A DNA stretch of 43,291 nucleotides from Sinorhizobium terangae. Its GTDB lineage: Bacteria; Pseudomonadota; Alphaproteobacteria; Rhizobiales; Rhizobiaceae. The stretch is taken from NCBI RefSeq assembly GCF_009601505.1, contig NZ_WITC01000129.1, positions 1 through 43,291 of the forward strand. Direction: 5' to 3'. The position numbers and the translations under genes were made by a program. Shown here piece by piece: positions 41,101 to 43,291 of the stretch (positions are counted from its first letter, which is position 1; every line of letters starts with the position of its first letter). The notes under the pieces are model-generated. The model was not told where the DNA came from, made no database searches, and saw only the letters and a list, made by a program, of their open reading frames with translations.

Positions 41101-41751
41101 TTAGTAGAGTGTCCTTCGATAGTCTTCCTCCAGTCCTTCGTCCATCTTTCGCATTTCATCCCTGTCCGTGGGGGCCCCTGTAGTCTCATCCAGAATCATC
41201 TTTATGAGCGAGGGCATCTCGGTGCGGTCCTGGAAATGATCTGCGCTCCACAAACGGGAGCGCCGGAATGCCTTGGCGCAGTGCATGAACACTTCGCTCA
41301 CGCTTACGATGATAGCAAGGTTTGGGATGCGACCAGCGACCCCCATGCTCTTCAGGAGTTCAGGGTCACGAGTCAGAGTGGCTCGCCCGTTTACGCGCAA
41401 TGTGTCCTCGAAACCGGGAATTACGAACAGCAGTCCGACGTTCGGGTTGGCGATTATGTTGCTTAGGGTATCAAGACGATTATTGCCGGGCCGATCGGGG
41501 ATCGCGAGGGTAAGCTCATCAAGAATCTTCACGAAGCCAGGAGGATCGCCACGAGGACTGACATCGGCCTTTCCATCCAGATGCTGGGAACCTATGCACA
41601 AGAATGGCGAGCGCCTGATAAACTCTCGCGCATGCTCACCAAGCGAATTCTGACACTTCAGTATAGCCAGGGAGTGTGTCGGTTCGAACAGCCCCCGAAG
41701 TGACCGTTCATCCTCGATCGCGAAATCGGGATTGAGCTGAAATGCCGCCAT
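41101..41751 (-). CDS. MSMEG_1061-type FMN-dependent PPOX flavoprotein
   Basis: This 216-residue flavoprotein has the split-barrel pyridoxamine-phosphate-oxidase fold. Features include SPFLCIGSQHLDGKADVSPR (FMN-binding beta pair), GDPPGFVKILDELTLAIPDRPGN and the strand NPNVGLLFVIPGFEDTLRVNG, which is the layout of the MSMEG_1061 subgroup. Members reduce or bind small molecules with FMN (F420 in actinobacteria), but the substrate here is unknown. The ORF runs from a good ATG to a stop of normal length and seems complete. A GTACC-rich dyad lies upstream. Confidence 0.85.
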   Translation of the reverse strand: MAAFQLNPDFAIEDERSLRGLFEPTHSLAILKCQNSLGEHAREFIRRSPFLCIGSQHLDGKADVSPRGDPPGFVKILDELTLAIPDRPGNNRLDTLSNIIANPNVGLLFVIPGFEDTLRVNGRATLTRDPELLKSMGVAGRIPNLAIIVSVSEVFMHCAKAFRRSRLWSADHFQDRTEMPSLIKMILDETTGAPTDRDEMRKMDEGLEEDYRRTLY

Positions 41752-42256
41752 GATCCACCTCCCAGGCTGCTCCCATTTGTATCTTAGTCATTATCCGCGC
41801 ACCTCAGACCTTCACTGTCCGCTTCCTCTATGCGAATATGAGGTACGTACATCAAGCTTGGTACCTTAGTTTGATTGCAGGATCAATGTAGTTTGTGGGC
41901 CTTCTTGGCGATAAGGTGCGGTGGTTTATAACGACGACCAAAGTGCGGCCGGTCGAGATTTTGAGGAGGCCAGGATAAACCCGCATCCGAACACTCAGCC
42001 ATACAAAGGGTCTGCTTTGCGCAACTAATTCGGATGTTCTGGGCGCTAGCGGCCAATTTCCGCAGTGGGTCGAAGGGAGCCGTTCCTCTCGAGCCCTGTA
42101 CACGGCTTCTTGCGAAGATGTTCACGTTCTGGCCAACAAGATGGTGTAACGGGCCGACCCGGCCCGGCAGGTTTGAAGGGCCGGTGGTCGTCCCTCACAA
42201 TGATGGTGTCGCGGAGTCAGGAGTGGCCTGCTCCATAGCAGCACGGAGAGACGACC
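41752..42256. other. Non-coding stretch, dyad and IS110 leader
   Basis: No gene is recognised. AGGTAC at 41841-41846 and its exact complement GTACCT at 41861-41866 form a small dyad upstream of the PPOX gene. From about 42150 the sequence is the leader of the IS110 transposase, with a 6-bp hairpin (GGGCCG-ACC-CGGCCC) at 42151-42165. Confidence 0.4.
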
Positions 42257-43291
42257 ATGAAAGAGTATGCCGGCATAGACGTATCCCTGGAATACTCAAG
42301 TGTGTGCGTGGTGGATGCGGATGGCCGCATTGTGCGGGAAGCAAAGATCCTCAGCGAGCCCGCTGCGCTGATCGCCTGGTTCGGCGCGCACGGCGTTGCG
42401 ATGGAGCGAATTGGTCTGGAGGCCGGGCCCTTGTCGCAGTGGCTCCATGCCGGGATGGTGAAAGCCGGTCTCTCGGTCGAGCTGATCGAGACGCGCCACG
42501 TGCGTGCAGCCTTCAAGACAATGCCGGTAAAGACCGACAAGAAGGACGCTCGGGGCATTGCGCAGTTGATGCGGCTTGGCTGGTTCAGGCCGGTCCACTG
42601 CAAATCTCTTGCGGCCCAGGAGGTGCGTGCGCTGCTGACCGCCCGCAAGCTCATTCAAGGCAAGCTTCACGACATCGAGATGAGCATCCGGGGCATCCTG
42701 CGCGGCTTCGGCCTCAAGGTCGGGCCGACGACGCGGCGCACTTACGCGGGGCGCATCCGCGAGCTGATTGCAGGCCATTCGACCTTGGAAGCGATCGCCG
42801 CTTCGCTGCTGAAGGTGCGCGACGCGCTTGTGCATGAGTTTGCAGGGCTTGAGCGCCAGCTGCGCGCCATCGCCCGCCAGGATAACAACGCACAGCGGTT
42901 GATGACGACGCCAGGCGTTGGTGTCCTGGTGGCGCTGACGTTTGTGGCGGCCGTCGATGCGCCGGAGCGCTTCCGCTCATCACGCGCGGTGGGGCCGCAC
43001 TTCGGATTGACGCCGAAGAAATATCAATCGGGCGAGACCGATCATAGCGGTCGCATCTCGAAGATCGGCGATGGGAGCGTGCGCACCGCGCTCTACGAGG
43101 CGGCCAACGTCATCCTGACGCGACCGGTCAAAGGTTCCGATCTGAAGCGCTGGGCGTTGGCGGTCGCCAAACGGGCCGGTCCCAGAAAGGCGCGCGTGGC
43201 GCTGGCCCGCAAGCTCGCGGTGGTGTTGCATTGCCTGCTCAGGGACAGAACCAACTTCATTGCTCATAAGGGAGCGCCAGCCGTGGCGGCT
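42257..43291 (+). CDS. IS110-family transposase, runs off the window
   Basis: At least 345 residues of an IS110 transposase. The N-terminal DEDD RuvC-like nuclease domain has Asp8 in AGIDVS, Glu55 in GLEAG and Asp94/Asp97 in TDKKDA. The C-terminal domain (about 210-330) has MTTPGVGVLVALTFVAAV, HFGLTPKKYQSGE with the active-site serine near residue 257, and GDGSVRTALYEAA. IS110 elements move through RNA-guided recombination using a bridge RNA made from the element end, so the untranslated flanks matter. A GGAG site precedes the ATG. The frame is open to the last base, so the 3' part and right end lie outside. Confidence 0.93.
   Translation, partial: MKEYAGIDVSLEYSSVCVVDADGRIVREAKILSEPAALIAWFGAHGVAMERIGLEAGPLSQWLHAGMVKAGLSVELIETRHVRAAFKTMPVKTDKKDARGIAQLMRLGWFRPVHCKSLAAQEVRALLTARKLIQGKLHDIEMSIRGILRGFGLKVGPTTRRTYAGRIRELIAGHSTLEAIAASLLKVRDALVHEFAGLERQLRAIARQDNNAQRLMTTPGVGVLVALTFVAAVDAPERFRSSRAVGPHFGLTPKKYQSGETDHSGRISKIGDGSVRTALYEAANVILTRPVKGSDLKRWALAVAKRAGPRKARVALARKLAVVLHCLLRDRTNFIAHKGAPAVAA

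Noticed and set aside
41670..41700. GGTTCGAA-like string suggestive of a tRNA T-arm
   Set aside because: No cloverleaf can be drawn around it; it lies inside the PPOX flavoprotein gene.

Overview
The window reads as an accessory replicon (megaplasmid or genomic island) of an alphaproteobacterium in the order Rhizobiales, most likely Rhizobium, Ensifer/Sinorhizobium or a close relative. This is an inference. It rests on high GC, the style of the encoded proteins, the rhizobial-type IS91, ISL3 and IS110 elements, the sugar-alcohol ABC operon, the kdp/kup potassium genes, and the unusually high density of decayed genes. No rRNA, tRNA, CRISPR array or replication origin was seen.

Layout. 1-2218: an IS91-family element with a tyrosine recombinase and a frameshifted HUH transposase. 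2728-4883: an AraC regulator facing a truncated SDR gene that is interrupted by a ParDE toxin-antitoxin pair. 5039-5645: remnants of two genes. 6020-7972: an AI-2E-family (PerM) membrane protein with a long soluble C-terminus. 8205-8360: a PhnB-like fragment. 8694-9953: a DUF763 protein. 10252-16610: an AraC regulator followed by a complete carbohydrate/polyol ABC transporter operon that includes a xylitol/sorbitol-type dehydrogenase. 16750-17880: an insertion-sequence graveyard (ISNCY-like and ISL3 pieces). 17927-20205: a divergent HxlR regulator, an NTF2-like protein and an SDR, followed by a decayed zinc-type oxidoreductase.

20841-22380 holds a small hypothetical gene and a run of tiny membrane-protein ORFs leading into kdpF. 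22413-30945 is the kdpA-(orf55)-kdpB-kdpC-kdpD-kdpE operon, closed by a PtsN/EIIA-Ntr-like gene. A frameshifted DUF4118 (KdpD sensor-like) gene follows, and then kup on the other strand. Together this is a potassium-uptake island of two independent transporters plus regulators. 34427-38690: a decayed integrase, a methyltransferase, an L-asparaginase remnant, a DJ-1/PfpI protein and an SDR. 39115-41751: a secreted pectate-lyase-like protein, fragments of an ABC permease and an RTX-like protein, and a PPOX-type flavoprotein. 42257-end: an IS110 transposase that runs off the window.

How it works together. The intact functional cores are (i) polyol import and oxidation under AraC control and (ii) K+ homeostasis, with high-affinity Kdp sensed by KdpDE and probably tuned by the linked EIIA-Ntr paralogue, beside the low-affinity Kup. 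Around them lie single detoxification/redox genes paired with their regulators and many truncated genes, as expected of a plastic replicon shaped by insertion sequences. The most interesting material is the set of micro-ORFs before and inside kdp, the kdp-linked EIIA-Ntr gene with the adjoining orphan sensor remnant, the DUF763 gene, and an 11-bp perfect inverted repeat at 20750-20799.
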